From Pseudodesulfovibrio hydrargyri (GTDB lineage Bacteria; Desulfobacterota; Desulfovibrionia; Desulfovibrionales; Desulfovibrionaceae), in contig NZ_LKAQ01000001.1 of the NCBI RefSeq assembly GCF_001874525.1, positions 682,001 to 746,000 of the forward strand: a DNA stretch of 64,000 nucleotides, read 5' to 3'. Both the position numbers and the translations under genes were made by a program. Below the pieces are notes generated by a model. It did no database searches. It had not been told where the DNA came from and saw only the letters and a program-made list of their open reading frames with translations. Each line of letters begins with the position of its first letter. The stretch's first letter is position 1. Positions 1-8,161 of this stretch are shown one piece after another.

Positions 1-844
1 GGGCCACGCGCAGCGTGGAGTCCTCGACCCGGTCGAGATCGTATGAGTGCATGGGCTGGCCCAGTTCGAACATGATGTAGTTGGTCACGTCCACGATATT
101 GGAGATGGGACGCTGGCCCAGGGCGAGCAGCTTGAAGCGCATCCAGTCCGGAGCCTTGCGGGTCTCCACGCCCTTGATGACGCGTCCGTTGAAAAGCGGG
201 CAGTACTCGGGGTCGTCGATCAGAATCTTGATCTCGTCCGCGGCATTGCCGCCGCCCTCGACCAGGTTCAGCTGAGGCATGGTCAGGGGCAGGTCGAAGG
301 CCAGCGCGGTCTCGCGCGCGAAACCGAGGATGGAAAGACAGTCGGCGCGGTTGGGGGTGATGTCGAAGTCGAAGACCACCCGCTCCAGGTTCAGGGCGTC
401 CACCAGCTTGTCGCCGACCGTAAGCGAGTCGTCGAGCACCCAGATGCCCTCGTGATCCTCGGAAAAGCCCAGTTCGCGCTCGGAGCAGATCATGCCCATG
501 GACTTGACGCCCCGGAGCTTGGCCTTCTTGATCTTCATGCCGTCGGGCATGGTCGTGCCGACCATGGCCACGGGCACCTTCTGGCCCTTGGCCACGTTGG
601 GCGCGCCGCACACGATGGTCAGGGTCTCCGGGCCGCCCACATCCACGGTGCAGACCGACAGGTGGTCGGACTCGGGATGAGGCTCGCGCTCGGCCACAAA
701 GCCGACCACGATGTCCTGCACGGCCTCGAAGGGATCGGTGATGCCGTCCAGCTCAAGGCCGAGCATGGTCAACTTGTCCCCCAGGACCTGGATATCCCCC
801 TCGTAGGGGACGAATTCACGCAACCAATTCAAGCTAACTAACAT
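1..844 (-). CDS. pheT: Phenylalanine-tRNA ligase beta subunit, 3' part cut by window edge
   Basis: Beta chain of the cytoplasmic PheRS heterotetramer, which charges tRNA-Phe and edits Tyr-tRNA-Phe. The minus-strand frame starts MLVSLNWLREFVPYEG, the usual PheT N-terminus. About 281 codons are visible: the EMAP/OB-fold tRNA-binding region (about residues 40-150, with AKLRGVKSMGMICS) and the start of the B3/B4 editing region (QRPISNIVDVTNY). The C-terminal part lies outside the window. The start ATG at 844 has a GGAGG at 854-850 with 5-base spacing; that GGAGG is the end of a dispersed repeat (849-957). It is the last visible gene of the thrS-infC-rpmI-rplT-pheS-pheT operon. Confidence 0.95.
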   Translation of the reverse strand, partial: MLVSLNWLREFVPYEGDIQVLGDKLTMLGLELDGITDPFEAVQDIVVGFVAEREPHPESDHLSVCTVDVGGPETLTIVCGAPNVAKGQKVPVAMVGTTMPDGMKIKKAKLRGVKSMGMICSERELGFSEDHEGIWVLDDSLTVGDKLVDALNLERVVFDFDITPNRADCLSILGFARETALAFDLPLTMPQLNLVEGGGNAADEIKILIDDPEYCPLFNGRVIKGVETRKAPDWMRFKLLALGQRPISNIVDVTNYIMFELGQPMHSYDLDRVEDSTLRVA

Positions 845-848
845 GAGT

Positions 849-957
849 GCCTCCGGCGGCCGGGGGAAGGGGAAGAGGGGAACCCTTTGAAAAGGCTTCC
901 CTCTTCCCTTCCCCGGACCCCCATCCCCATCTCCCCTCCTAAACTTTTTTGGATGCG
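849..957 (+). repeat. Dispersed hairpin element, copy A
   Basis: Starts with GCCTCCGGCGGCC, continues with two long complementary purine/pyrimidine-rich arms (about 862-887 and 891-915) around a GAA-type loop, then CCCCCATCCCC and CCTAAACTTTTTTGGATGCG. It lies between pheS and pheT, antisense to the operon. Read on the minus strand, its end CCGCCGGAGG gives the pheT ribosome binding site. Copies B, C, D and E in this window share the architecture. Confidence 0.85.
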
Positions 958-1076
958 CAGTGCGCGCGTTCGGAGGGGGAGGAAAAGTTGTCTTCGTAAG
1001 AGGTGAACCCTGTCGAGTTCAGTATGTCAAAAGGGGCACGCGGGAAGGCTGACGCCCTCCCGTGCCGCCACAAAAT

Positions 1077-2129
1077 CTAGGCGAACTGTTCCAGGAAACG
1101 GACGTCGTTCTCGAAGAACATGCGCAGATCGTCGATGCCGTACTTGAGCATGGCCATGCGCTCGACGCCGAGCCCGAAGGCGAAGCCCGTGTAGACCTCG
1201 GGGTCGTAGCCCACCGACCTGAATACGTTGGGATCGACCATGCCGCAGCCCAGGATCTCCACCCAGCCGGTGCCCTTGCAGACACGGCAGGTCTTTCCGT
1301 GCATCTCGCCCTTGCCGCCGCACACGGCGCAGGAGATGTCGACCTCGGCGCTGGGTTCGGTGAACGGGAAGAAGCTCGGACGGAAACGGACGTTGGTCTT
1401 GGGACCGAAGACCTTGCGCACGAACACGGTCAGGGTGCCGCGCAGATCGCCCATGGACACGTTTTTATCGACCAGCAGCCCCTCGATCTGATGGAACATG
1501 GGGGTGTGGGTCAGATCCGAGTCGCGGCGATAGACCTTGCCCGGGGCGATGACCGCCACCGGCGGCTGGCGCTTGAGCATGGAACGAATCTGCATGCCCG
1601 AGGTGTGGGTGCGCAGGACGATCTTCTCCGACACGTACAGCGTGTCCTGCATGTCGCGGGCCGGGTGGTCCGGCGGCATGTTCAGGGCCTCGAAGTTGTG
1701 CCAGTCGTTCTCCACCTCGGGCCCGGCGGCGTGCTCGAAGCCGAGCCCGACCAGGACCGAGGCGATCTCGTCCATGACCAGGGTCACGGGATGCAGGGAA
1801 CCGGCCCACGGCTTGCGGCCCGGCATGGAGGGATCGAAGCGCGACATGGCCTGGCCCGCCTCGGCGGCGTTCAGCTCGGCCTCCCACGCGTCAAGCGTGG
1901 CCGTGATGGCCTGCTTGACCTCGTTGGCCTTCTTGCCGGCCTCGGGCTTGTCGGAATTGTCGAGCTTGCCGAGCCTGCCCATGATCTGGGCGAGCTTGCC
2001 CTTCCGGCCCAGGAACTCGATGCGGAGTTCCTCCAGTTCCTTTAACGAACAAGCCTGGCCCTTGCGCGATGCGCAATCCTGGGCCAGGCTGTCGAGTCCT
2101 TCCAGGAAGGACTTCAATTCACTACTCAC
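1077..2129 (-). CDS. pheS: Phenylalanine-tRNA ligase alpha subunit
   Basis: Catalytic alpha chain of PheRS (class II aminoacyl-tRNA synthetase), 350 aa, normal length. The N-terminal coiled coil (about 1-100) is followed by the class II core, with motif 2 ([16 protein letters not shown]) and motif 3 (GLGVERMAM). Between them is a CxxC...CxxC segment ([16 protein letters not shown]), as in many bacterial PheS. It starts 4 bases downstream of the rplT stop, so the two are probably translationally linked. It is separated from pheT by about 230 bases that carry repeat copy A. Confidence 0.97.
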   Translation of the reverse strand: MSSELKSFLEGLDSLAQDCASRKGQACSLKELEELRIEFLGRKGKLAQIMGRLGKLDNSDKPEAGKKANEVKQAITATLDAWEAELNAAEAGQAMSRFDPSMPGRKPWAGSLHPVTLVMDEIASVLVGLGFEHAAGPEVENDWHNFEALNMPPDHPARDMQDTLYVSEKIVLRTHTSGMQIRSMLKRQPPVAVIAPGKVYRRDSDLTHTPMFHQIEGLLVDKNVSMGDLRGTLTVFVRKVFGPKTNVRFRPSFFPFTEPSAEVDISCAVCGGKGEMHGKTCRVCKGTGWVEILGCGMVDPNVFRSVGYDPEVYTGFAFGLGVERMAMLKYGIDDLRMFFENDVRFLEQFA

Positions 2130-2132
2130 GAT

Positions 2133-2486
2133 TTAGCTCACTTTGGCCTTGGCTGCCTCGGCGATCTTGGCGAACACCTGCGGGTCGCGCACTGCCATAT
2201 CGGCCAGAACCTTGCGGTTCAGCTCGATGCCGGCCTTCTTCAGGCCATCCATCAAACGGCTGTAGGACATGCCGTTGATGCGGGCGGCGGCGTTGATGCG
2301 CATGATCCACAGCTTGCGGAACTCGCGCTTCTTGCGCTTACGGTCCTTGTAGGCATGGCACAGGGCCTTTTCGACGCGCTCACGGGCGGTGCGGTACAGG
2401 CGGGAACCCGCTCCGCGATAGCCCTTGGCCATTTTCAGATATTTGTTGTGACGCCGCTTGGCGGCAACTCCACGCTTTACTCTCAT
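2133..2486 (-). CDS. rplT: 50S ribosomal protein L20
   Basis: 117 aa, standard length. Starts [20 protein letters not shown], strongly basic in the first half, with the conserved [17 protein letters not shown] segment. L20 binds 23S rRNA early in 50S assembly and in many bacteria represses the rpmI-rplT part of its own operon. The roughly 180-base gap to rpmI is long for this operon and could hold a regulatory RNA structure; I can see short GC-rich inverted segments there but no clear L20 site. GGAGG lies just ahead of the ATG. Confidence 0.97.
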   Translation of the reverse strand: MRVKRGVAAKRRHNKYLKMAKGYRGAGSRLYRTARERVEKALCHAYKDRKRKKREFRKLWIMRINAAARINGMSYSRLMDGLKKAGIELNRKVLADMAVRDPQVFAKIAEAAKAKVS

Positions 2487-2665
2487 GGTAAAACCTCCAT
2501 CGCTTTTACCTCCCGGGCCGGACGGACTCCCCCGACGAGGTGGATTGCTTTATAGGGTTAAGGGATCAACGGGCATCTCGTCTGGGCGCAACCGGCGTAC
2601 GTGCGAGTCGGGGCCGTTCCCCTCCTCTCTTGTGACGCCGCCGGATGGCCGTATCAGGCGGACTG

Positions 2666-2863
2666 CTAGCCGTTGGGCAACTGACGACGGACAGCCTTCA
2701 TGTTCGCGGTGTCCACGGTAGCGGACTGACCGAGGCGGCGCTTTCTCTTGGCATTCTTCTTGGTCAGAATGTGCCTGAGATTCTTGCGGCGGCGCTTGAA
2801 CTTGCCGGTCGCGGTCTTGGAGAACCGCTTGGCGGCTGCACGGCGGGTTTTGATCTTGGGCAT
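2666..2863 (-). CDS. rpmI: 50S ribosomal protein L35
   Basis: 65 aa, standard length, strongly basic. Starts MPKIKTRRAAAKRFSKTATG, with the family signature KIKTRRAAAKRF. Third gene of the thrS-infC-rpmI-rplT-pheST translation operon, the gene order common to many bacteria. GGAGG precedes the ATG. Confidence 0.97.
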   Translation of the reverse strand: MPKIKTRRAAAKRFSKTATGKFKRRRKNLRHILTKKNAKRKRRLGQSATVDTANMKAVRRQLPNG

Positions 2864-2905
2864 AGTATCCTCCTAGAATGGGACCAGAGGTCCCTTCTCA
2901 CGTCT

Positions 2906-3436
2906 CTATTTTTTCACCGGAGCGAGCATCATCGTCATGGTCCGTCCTTCCGACATGGGCTTGCTCTCGACTTTGGCTAAATCCTGGGTGTCCACCACGA
3001 CCCGTTCGAGCATGGCCAGCCCGCGGTCCTTGTGGACGATCTCGCGTCCCCGGAAGAAGATGGTCACCTTGCAACGGTCGCCGCCTTCCAGGAACTTTAC
3101 AATTTGTTTGAGCTTGGTCTGGTAATCGTGCTCGTCGGTCTTGGGCCGGAATTTGACTTCCTTGATCTTGATTACGGTCTGCTTCTTCTTCGCTTCCTGC
3201 AGCTTCTTCTGCTGCTGGTACTTGAATTTGCCGTAATCCATGATCTTGCAGACGGGCGGGTCGGCGTTGGGCGCGACCTCCACAAGATCGAGACCCTTTT
3301 CCCGGGCGCGATCAAGCGCGTCGCGGGTTGCCATCACACCGAGCTGCTCACCGTCATCGTCCACGACCCGCACCTTGGGGATGCGGATTCTTTCGTTCCG
3401 CCGGACCAGGTCTTCCCTCTTCTGGTCGCGGCGCAT
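2906..3436 (-). CDS. infC: Translation initiation factor IF-3
   Basis: IF-3 binds the 30S subunit, blocks 50S joining and checks the start codon. At 176 aa from the ATG at 3436 it has the N-domain (RIPKVRVVDDDGEQLGV), a Lys-rich linker (KKLQEAKKKQ) and the C-domain (KFRPKTDEHDYQTKLKQIVKFLEGGD). The ATG at 3436 has no Shine-Dalgarno nearby. The only good one, AGGAGG at 3468-3463, lies 8 bases ahead of an in-frame AUA at 3454-3452, which would add MAFRGN and overlap the thrS end. Since infC is known for rare AUU/AUC-type starts, the true start may be AUA (182 aa). Confidence 0.95.
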   Translation of the reverse strand: MRRDQKREDLVRRNERIRIPKVRVVDDDGEQLGVMATRDALDRAREKGLDLVEVAPNADPPVCKIMDYGKFKYQQQKKLQEAKKKQTVIKIKEVKFRPKTDEHDYQTKLKQIVKFLEGGDRCKVTIFFRGREIVHKDRGLAMLERVVVDTQDLAKVESKPMSEGRTMTMMLAPVKK

Positions 3437-3437
3437 G

Positions 3438-5375
3438 TTACCCCGAAAAGCTATAGCTCATTCCTCCTGCTTTGAAGGGCGCCTTTGCAGCATCCAAAAT
3501 CAACTGCGCGGCTTCCTCCAGTGTCACCATCCCGGGGTCTTCTCCGTCTCGCGAACGGATATTGACGCATCCGGCCTCAACCTCTTTGTCACCGATTACC
3601 AACATGTACGGGATCTTCTCAACCTGAGCCTCCCGTATCTTGTAGCCGAGCTTCTCGTTGCGGGTGTCCGCTTCGACGCGGATCCCCTTGGAGACGAGGA
3701 ACGCCTCGGCTTTCTTTACGAAATCCGCTTGCGCGTCGGTCACGTTCAGCAACCGCGCCTGCACGGGCGCCAGCCAGACAGGATACGCGCCGGCACAGTG
3801 CTCCGTCAAGACGCCGATGAAGCGTTCGATGGAGCCGAGCATGGCGCGATGGATCATCACGGGCCGGTGCCTCTCACCGTCCTCGCCCACATATACTATG
3901 TCAAAGCGCTCTGGCAAGGTGAAATCCACTTGAATTGTGCCGCATTGCCAGCTTCTGCCGATGGAATCGCGCAGGTGGAAATCGATCTTCGGGCCGTAGA
4001 ACGCGCCGTCGCCTTCGTTGATGGCGTACGGCATGCCCGATTTGTCGAGGGCCTGGCGCAAGCCCTCGGTGGCCAGCTCCCAGTCGGCGTCCGAACCGAT
4101 GGACTTCTCCGGCCGGGTGGACAGTTCCACGTCGAACTCGTAGTCGAACAGCGCGTAGATGTCCTGGTAGAACTTGATCAGGTTGAGGATCTCCTCCTCC
4201 ACCTGATCCGGGCGGCAGATCAGGTGCGCGTCGTCCTGGGTGAAGGTGCGCACGCGCATGAGCCCGTGGAGCACGCCGGACTTCTCGTGGCGGTGGACCA
4301 CGCCCAGCTCGAAATAGCGCTGGGGCAGATCGCGGTAGCTCATGATCTTCCGTTTATAGATGATCATGTGCGCCAGGCAGTTCATGGGTTTGATGCCGTA
4401 GGCCTGCTCGTCGATCTCCGTGAAGTACATGTTCTCGCGGTAGTTGTCATAGTGGCCGGACTTCTCCCACAGCTCGCGCTTGAGAATGATCGGGCCCTGG
4501 ACCAGCTGGTAGCCGCGCTTGAGGTGTTCCTTGCGCTCGAAGTCCTCGAGGATGGCGCGCAGGAGCATGCCGCGCGGGTGCCACAGGGACATGCCCGGGC
4601 CGACTTCCTCGCTGAACGAGAACAGGTCGAGCTGCTTGCCGAGCTTGCGGTGGTCGCGCTTCTTGGCCTCTTCCAGGCGGGCCAGGTGCTTCTTCAACGC
4701 CTTGGGGTCCTGCCAGGCGGTGCCGTAGATGCGCTGCAGCTGCTTGTTCTTCTCGTCGCCACGCCAGTAGGCCCCGGCCACGGAGAGCAGCTTGAAGGCC
4801 TTGATCTGGCCGGTGCGGGCCACGTGCGGGCCGCGGCACAGGTCGGCGAAGTCGCCGTGGGTGTAGATGGAAAATTCGTCGCCGCCCAGGTCGTCCATGA
4901 TCTCGGACTTGTAGGTCTCGCCCATGGACTCGAAGAGCTTCTTGGCCTCGGCCTTGGACATGACCGTGCGCGTGAACTCCTTGTTCGCGCCCACCGAGGA
5001 GAGCATCTCTTTTTCGATGGCCTCCAGGTCCTCGGGCGTGAACGGGCGCTCGTAATCGAAATCGTAGTAGAAGCCGTCGGTGATGGACGGGCCGATGGTC
5101 ACCTTGGCGGAGGGGAACAGCTTCTTGACGGCCTCGGCCATGACGTGGGCAGCGGAGTGGCGGATGACGCCGAGCCCTTCCTCGCTGTCGGCGAAGACGG
5201 GCTCGATGGTAGTGCAGGTCTCGGTAACGGGAGTGCTCAGGTCCACGATCGCGTCGCCGCACTTGACGGCCACGACGTTCTTGAACTGTTTCTTGGACAG
5301 CTCTTCCTGGAGGACGTCGGCGCAGGATGCGCCGTCGGCCGCTTCAACCTGTTTACCGGAGATTTCAACCAACAC
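3438..5375 (-). CDS. thrS: Threonine-tRNA ligase
   Basis: Class II synthetase charging tRNA-Thr. Order of domains: TGS (about 1-65), editing/SAD domain (HSAAHVMAEAVKKLFP and the distal HGDFADLCRGPHV site), class II catalytic core (MNCLAHM, RVRTFTQDDAHLIC) and anticodon-binding domain (VWLAPVQARLLNV). I chose GTG at 5375 because AAGGGAG sits 7 bases upstream and the product is then 645 aa, matching the family. An in-frame ATG at 5441 would add 22 residues with no family match and no ribosome site. First gene of the operon; ends one base before the infC ATG. Confidence 0.96.
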   Translation of the reverse strand: MLVEISGKQVEAADGASCADVLQEELSKKQFKNVVAVKCGDAIVDLSTPVTETCTTIEPVFADSEEGLGVIRHSAAHVMAEAVKKLFPSAKVTIGPSITDGFYYDFDYERPFTPEDLEAIEKEMLSSVGANKEFTRTVMSKAEAKKLFESMGETYKSEIMDDLGGDEFSIYTHGDFADLCRGPHVARTGQIKAFKLLSVAGAYWRGDEKNKQLQRIYGTAWQDPKALKKHLARLEEAKKRDHRKLGKQLDLFSFSEEVGPGMSLWHPRGMLLRAILEDFERKEHLKRGYQLVQGPIILKRELWEKSGHYDNYRENMYFTEIDEQAYGIKPMNCLAHMIIYKRKIMSYRDLPQRYFELGVVHRHEKSGVLHGLMRVRTFTQDDAHLICRPDQVEEEILNLIKFYQDIYALFDYEFDVELSTRPEKSIGSDADWELATEGLRQALDKSGMPYAINEGDGAFYGPKIDFHLRDSIGRSWQCGTIQVDFTLPERFDIVYVGEDGERHRPVMIHRAMLGSIERFIGVLTEHCAGAYPVWLAPVQARLLNVTDAQADFVKKAEAFLVSKGIRVEADTRNEKLGYKIREAQVEKIPYMLVIGDKEVEAGCVNIRSRDGEDPGMVTLEEAAQLILDAAKAPFKAGGMSYSFSG

Positions 5376-5549
5376 TTCATCTCTCCCTTGCCCGGCCGTG
5401 GCCGGATTCTTTGGGCGCGCCATGGGCCCGCCGTGTGACATCTGTTCCGATCCGCCGGAGCGGTTCGCGTTCTACTCCGGAGAAGGTAGGAACGGAACCC
5501 GGGGCCGTCAATGGGCAGACGGGCCGGACCGGCGTTTTCGCTTCAACCA

Positions 5550-5585
5550 AAAAATGGAAGGGAGGCCACTAGGCCTCCCTTCCGG
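5550..5585 (-). terminator. Rho-independent terminator after tRNA-Val
   Basis: On the minus strand a perfect stem (GGAAGGGAGGCC / GGCCTCCCTTCC, loop TAGT) is followed by ATTTTTT. It lies just downstream of the tRNA gene and upstream of thrS, separating the two transcripts. Confidence 0.85.
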
Positions 5586-5593
5586 GGATGTTC

Positions 5594-5668
5594 TGGTAGG
5601 CGCGGAGGGATTTGAACCCACGACCCTTTGCACGTCAAGCAAATGCTCTCCCCCTGAGCTACGCGCCT
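5594..5668 (-). tRNA. tRNA-Val (anticodon GAC)
   Basis: A full cloverleaf can be folded on the minus strand: acceptor AGGCGCG/CGCGCCT, D arm GCTC-AGGGGGA-GAGC, anticodon arm TTTGC-TTGACGT-GCAAA (anticodon GAC), 5-base variable loop, T arm with loop TTCAAAT, then A73 and an encoded CCA. The T stem has one T-T mismatch. Length 75 with CCA. It has its own promoter and terminator. Confidence 0.93.
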
Positions 5669-5689
5669 TCTCGTCGAAGCGGAGTGGAA

Positions 5690-5716
5690 ACTATATGGAG
5701 GCCGGTTGGTTGTCAA
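5690..5716 (-). promoter_or_regulatory. Likely sigma70 promoter of tRNA-Val
   Basis: Minus-strand TTGACA (5716-5711) and TATAGT (5695-5690), spaced 15 bases, 21 bases upstream of the mature tRNA 5' end. The -35 box is perfect; the spacing is short, which lowers confidence. Confidence 0.6.
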
Positions 5717-5865
5717 GCACGTTGTGCGGATTTTTTCATTTTTCCGCATCCCGTTTCCGCCACCCCGCCGTAGACGCCGTCCCCGTGCCGTTTTCGTCCT
5801 TCTGGATGGCGCAACCACCCGTTTTACCGTACAGGTTACGGAGCACCAACACCAAGGAGAGAACC

Positions 5866-6267
5866 ATGAATCCCATCGACATATCCGCAACCATCGTCGT
5901 GGAGGACCTGGACAAGGCCCGAGCCTTCTACACCACCCATCTGAACGGCCGTCTGATCTTCGACTGCGGCTGGTATATCGGCCTCCAGTTCGGCGAGGAC
6001 GGCCCCACCCTGCACTTCATGCAGCCGCGGTCCCCGGACCATCAGCTCTACCAGGGCGGCCTGACCTACAACATCAAGCTGGAGAACGCGGCCAAGGTCG
6101 ACGCGGCCCACGGCAAGGCCGTGAAAGCGGGCCTGCCCATGGTCATGCCCCTGGAGGACCACCCCTGGGGCGACCGGGGCTTCTGCACGCTGGATCCCTA
6201 CGGCGTGGCCCTGTACGTCTACGTGGACATCGAGCCGAGCGAGGAGTTCAAGCAATACTATCTGTAA
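5866..6267 (+). CDS. VOC-family protein (glyoxalase/bleomycin-resistance fold)
   Basis: 133 aa. N-terminal half DISATIVVEDLDKARAFYTTHL is the standard first beta-alpha unit of vicinal-oxygen-chelate proteins. The C-terminal half ends PWGDRGFCTLDPYGVALYVY, the usual second module with its late Asp-Pro-x-Gly turn. Such proteins dimerise to form metal sites; the substrate cannot be told from sequence. The start is supported by AAGGAG 8 bases upstream. It is a single transcription unit, closed by the hairpin at 6335-6366. Confidence 0.85.
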   Translation: MNPIDISATIVVEDLDKARAFYTTHLNGRLIFDCGWYIGLQFGEDGPTLHFMQPRSPDHQLYQGGLTYNIKLENAAKVDAAHGKAVKAGLPMVMPLEDHPWGDRGFCTLDPYGVALYVYVDIEPSEEFKQYYL

Positions 6268-6334
6268 TCGGGTGCGGGAAGCGCCCGATGTGCACGGGAA
6301 CCCCGCTCACCCCTGCCCGTGCAACATCCCCAAA

Positions 6335-6366
6335 AAAAGCCGCCCCTTAGGGCGGCTTCATCTTTT
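6335..6366. terminator. Bidirectional terminator between convergent genes
   Basis: AAGCCGCC / GGGCGGCTT stem with a short CTTA-type loop, preceded by seven A and followed by CATCTTTT, so it can work on both strands. It lies between the VOC gene (+) and the 229-aa gene (-). Confidence 0.75.
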
Positions 6367-6379
6367 CAGACGACGGGAA

Positions 6380-7069
6380 CTAGCCCAGGTCATCCAGGGC
6401 CGCCCGCACCAGCTCGCCCACCGTGGTGTCGAGGATCTCGCGGTGGTGGAAGGTGCGGATTCCGGCCGGGTCGTCCTTGAGGGCCTCGAGCCGGGTCCGG
6501 GCCCCTTCGGCCTTTATCAGGCCGAGCACGCGGGCGGCGTAGGCCCGGTTGTAGGCGTCGGGGTCGTCCAGGCCGACCATCAGGAACCGCTCGCCGTGGG
6601 CCACCAGCTCGGGCCGGTACTCGGCCAGGCGGACCAGCCCCCAGTAGACGTCGCGCCTGAGCTCTGGGTGGTCCAGAAAATTGCCGTCGCACTCCTCGTC
6701 GCAGAATATGTAGGAAACCAGTATCTTGTGGAATTCTTCGGCAATGCGTCCGCTGTTGACCATGGCCTCGGCCATGAACAGCGGGATGCCCCAGCCGAGG
6801 TTGCCGGACTCCTCGTTCATGTACCACATCAAGGTGCGCATGATCACCCGCGCCTTTTCCATGGACGCCTCGGCCATGCGGGCGGCGGTCAGGCCGAACG
6901 CCGTGGCCGAGCGCCAGCGCACGGTTTCCAGCCGATCCAGACGCAGGTTGAGCAGCGGGGGGACCAGGTCGGCGGGGCGAAACCCGTCCAGCTCGGCCAG
7001 CCGGGCCTGCCAATCATCGTCGGCCAGGATATCTCGAACGGTCTTCTTGACGCTGCGGAATCGGGACAT
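6380..7069 (-). CDS. Helical-repeat (HEAT-like) protein of unknown function
   Basis: 229 aa from the ATG at 7069, which has GGAGGAGTGCC directly upstream; the longer frame to 7102 adds residues without ribosome-site support. All-helical, with Arg/Leu-rich repeats (LLNLRLDRLETVRWRSATAF, YNRAYAARVLGLI) like HEAT or PBS-lyase repeats. A Cys pair (FCDEECDG) lies in the middle. I believe it matches a Desulfovibrio-restricted family (DVU0298-type), but that is memory and not shown by the sequence. It sits in a minus-strand cluster with a TPR protein and a YkgJ-type protein. A scaffold or sensor role is only a guess. Confidence 0.7.
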   Translation of the reverse strand: MSRFRSVKKTVRDILADDDWQARLAELDGFRPADLVPPLLNLRLDRLETVRWRSATAFGLTAARMAEASMEKARVIMRTLMWYMNEESGNLGWGIPLFMAEAMVNSGRIAEEFHKILVSYIFCDEECDGNFLDHPELRRDVYWGLVRLAEYRPELVAHGERFLMVGLDDPDAYNRAYAARVLGLIKAEGARTRLEALKDDPAGIRTFHHREILDTTVGELVRAALDDLG

Positions 7070-7083
7070 GGCACTCCTCCGAT

Positions 7084-7114
7084 AAAAAAAGGGAGCCGTC
7101 ACAGGACAGCCCCC
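7084..7114 (-). terminator. Rho-independent terminator after the TPR gene
   Basis: Minus strand: 10-bp stem GGGGGCTGTC/GACGGCTCCC (with G-U pairs), loop CTGT, then TTTTTTTAT. It separates the TPR gene from the HEAT-like gene. Confidence 0.85.
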
Positions 7115-7153
7115 TTAATATAATCATCTTCGCGGGTCGGGCAACAGGAGCGT

Positions 7154-7780
7154 TTACGCCCCGGCCTGCGCCTCCACTTCCTGCTTGAATTCGGCGGGCA
7201 CCTCGAAGCCGGATTCCTCGGCCTTTTGGATGCACACGGCGGCCTCGGACCAGTTGCCGCGTTCGGCCTCGATGATCGCCTTGTTGTTCCAGCCCGGGCC
7301 GAAGTGGGCCTGCTTTTCGAGCAGGTTCCTGAGCACCTTGTCCGCCTCCTCAAAGTCGCCCATGGCGATAAGCACGCTGGACATGGTCGCCTGGGCCTGG
7401 GCGAACTCGGGGTCGAGCTTCAGGGCCTTTTTCAGGGACTTGTGGGCCTTGTCGTTGTCGCCCTGCTGCATGTAGACGAAACCGATGTTGCCCCAGGGCA
7501 CGGCGAAGAACGGGCGCTGCTGGGTGGCCTGGACGTTGTAGCTCAGGCAGGAGTCCAGGTCGCCGCGCTGCAGGGCGATGCCGCCCAGCTGCACGTAGGC
7601 CTCGGCCATGCGCGGGGAATGGGCCACGGCGTCCAGAAACTCGCGTTCGGCCTCCATGAAATCGCGGCGGGAAAGATAGGCCACACCCAGATTGTAATGG
7701 GTGTTGCCGCAGGTCGGGTTGTCGCGCAGTTTGGACTTGAGATCGGCAATGTAATCTTCAATATTGTCGAATTGTTCCAT
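7154..7780 (-). CDS. Tetratricopeptide repeat protein
   Basis: 208 aa, soluble, no signal peptide. About five TPR units are visible (for example NTHYNLGVAYLSRRDFMEAE, VPWGNIGFVYMQQGDNDKA, GWNNKAIIEAERGNWSEAA). TPR domains mediate protein-protein contacts; no enzymatic domain is present. It is followed at 15 bases upstream in the transcript by the 121-aa gene and the YkgJ-type gene, so the three are probably one operon. The partner is not identifiable. Confidence 0.85.
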   Translation of the reverse strand: MEQFDNIEDYIADLKSKLRDNPTCGNTHYNLGVAYLSRRDFMEAEREFLDAVAHSPRMAEAYVQLGGIALQRGDLDSCLSYNVQATQQRPFFAVPWGNIGFVYMQQGDNDKAHKSLKKALKLDPEFAQAQATMSSVLIAMGDFEEADKVLRNLLEKQAHFGPGWNNKAIIEAERGNWSEAAVCIQKAEESGFEVPAEFKQEVEAQAGA

Positions 7781-7795
7781 TGGGTTATCCTTGCT

Positions 7796-8161
7796 TTATG
7801 GCTGGACGCCGTGTTTCTTGCAGTGCTCCGCGTACCAGAGGCAGAAATCGTAGACCGGGCGGATCTTCTCGAAGTTCATGACCAGCATCACGTTGAACTC
7901 GTTGATCTGATCGATGTACTCCTGGTTCAAATGCTTGCCCGACTCCCGGATGAACAGCTGGGTCAGCTGGGTCTGGGTCAGGCCGGTCTTCTCCACGCGG
8001 ATGTCGATGGGGTCGAACGGGGCCTGGAACGGGTCCCAGTTCTCGTAGCCCAGGCGGTCCACGAACTTGCGCCGCCGGGGCGACATCTTTTCGTACATGA
8101 ACCGCTTTCGGGCCTCGACCTCGTGGTCCGGCATCTCCTCGTAGTTCACCGTCTTGGTCAT
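7796..8161 (-). CDS. Conserved hypothetical protein
   Basis: 121 aa, soluble, acidic/basic mix with an RKRFMYEKMSPRRRKFVDRLGY basic patch near the N-terminus and a Cys-containing C-terminus (YDFCLWYAEHCKKHG). No family recognised. Its ATG overlaps the stop of the upstream YkgJ-type gene by 4 bases (ATGA), a strong sign of translational coupling and of a shared job with that cysteine-cluster protein and the TPR protein downstream. Confidence 0.8.
   Translation of the reverse strand: MTKTVNYEEMPDHEVEARKRFMYEKMSPRRRKFVDRLGYENWDPFQAPFDPIDIRVEKTGLTQTQLTQLFIRESGKHLNQEYIDQINEFNVMLVMNFEKIRPVYDFCLWYAEHCKKHGVQP

Noticed and set aside
3240..5438. 732-codon plus frame opposite thrS and infC
   Set aside because: Shadow of thrS/infC codon usage; no ribosome site, no family match.
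5376..5549. T-box or other riboswitch ahead of thrS
   Set aside because: No stem I, no specifier loop and no antiterminator sequence; the region is short and GC-rich.
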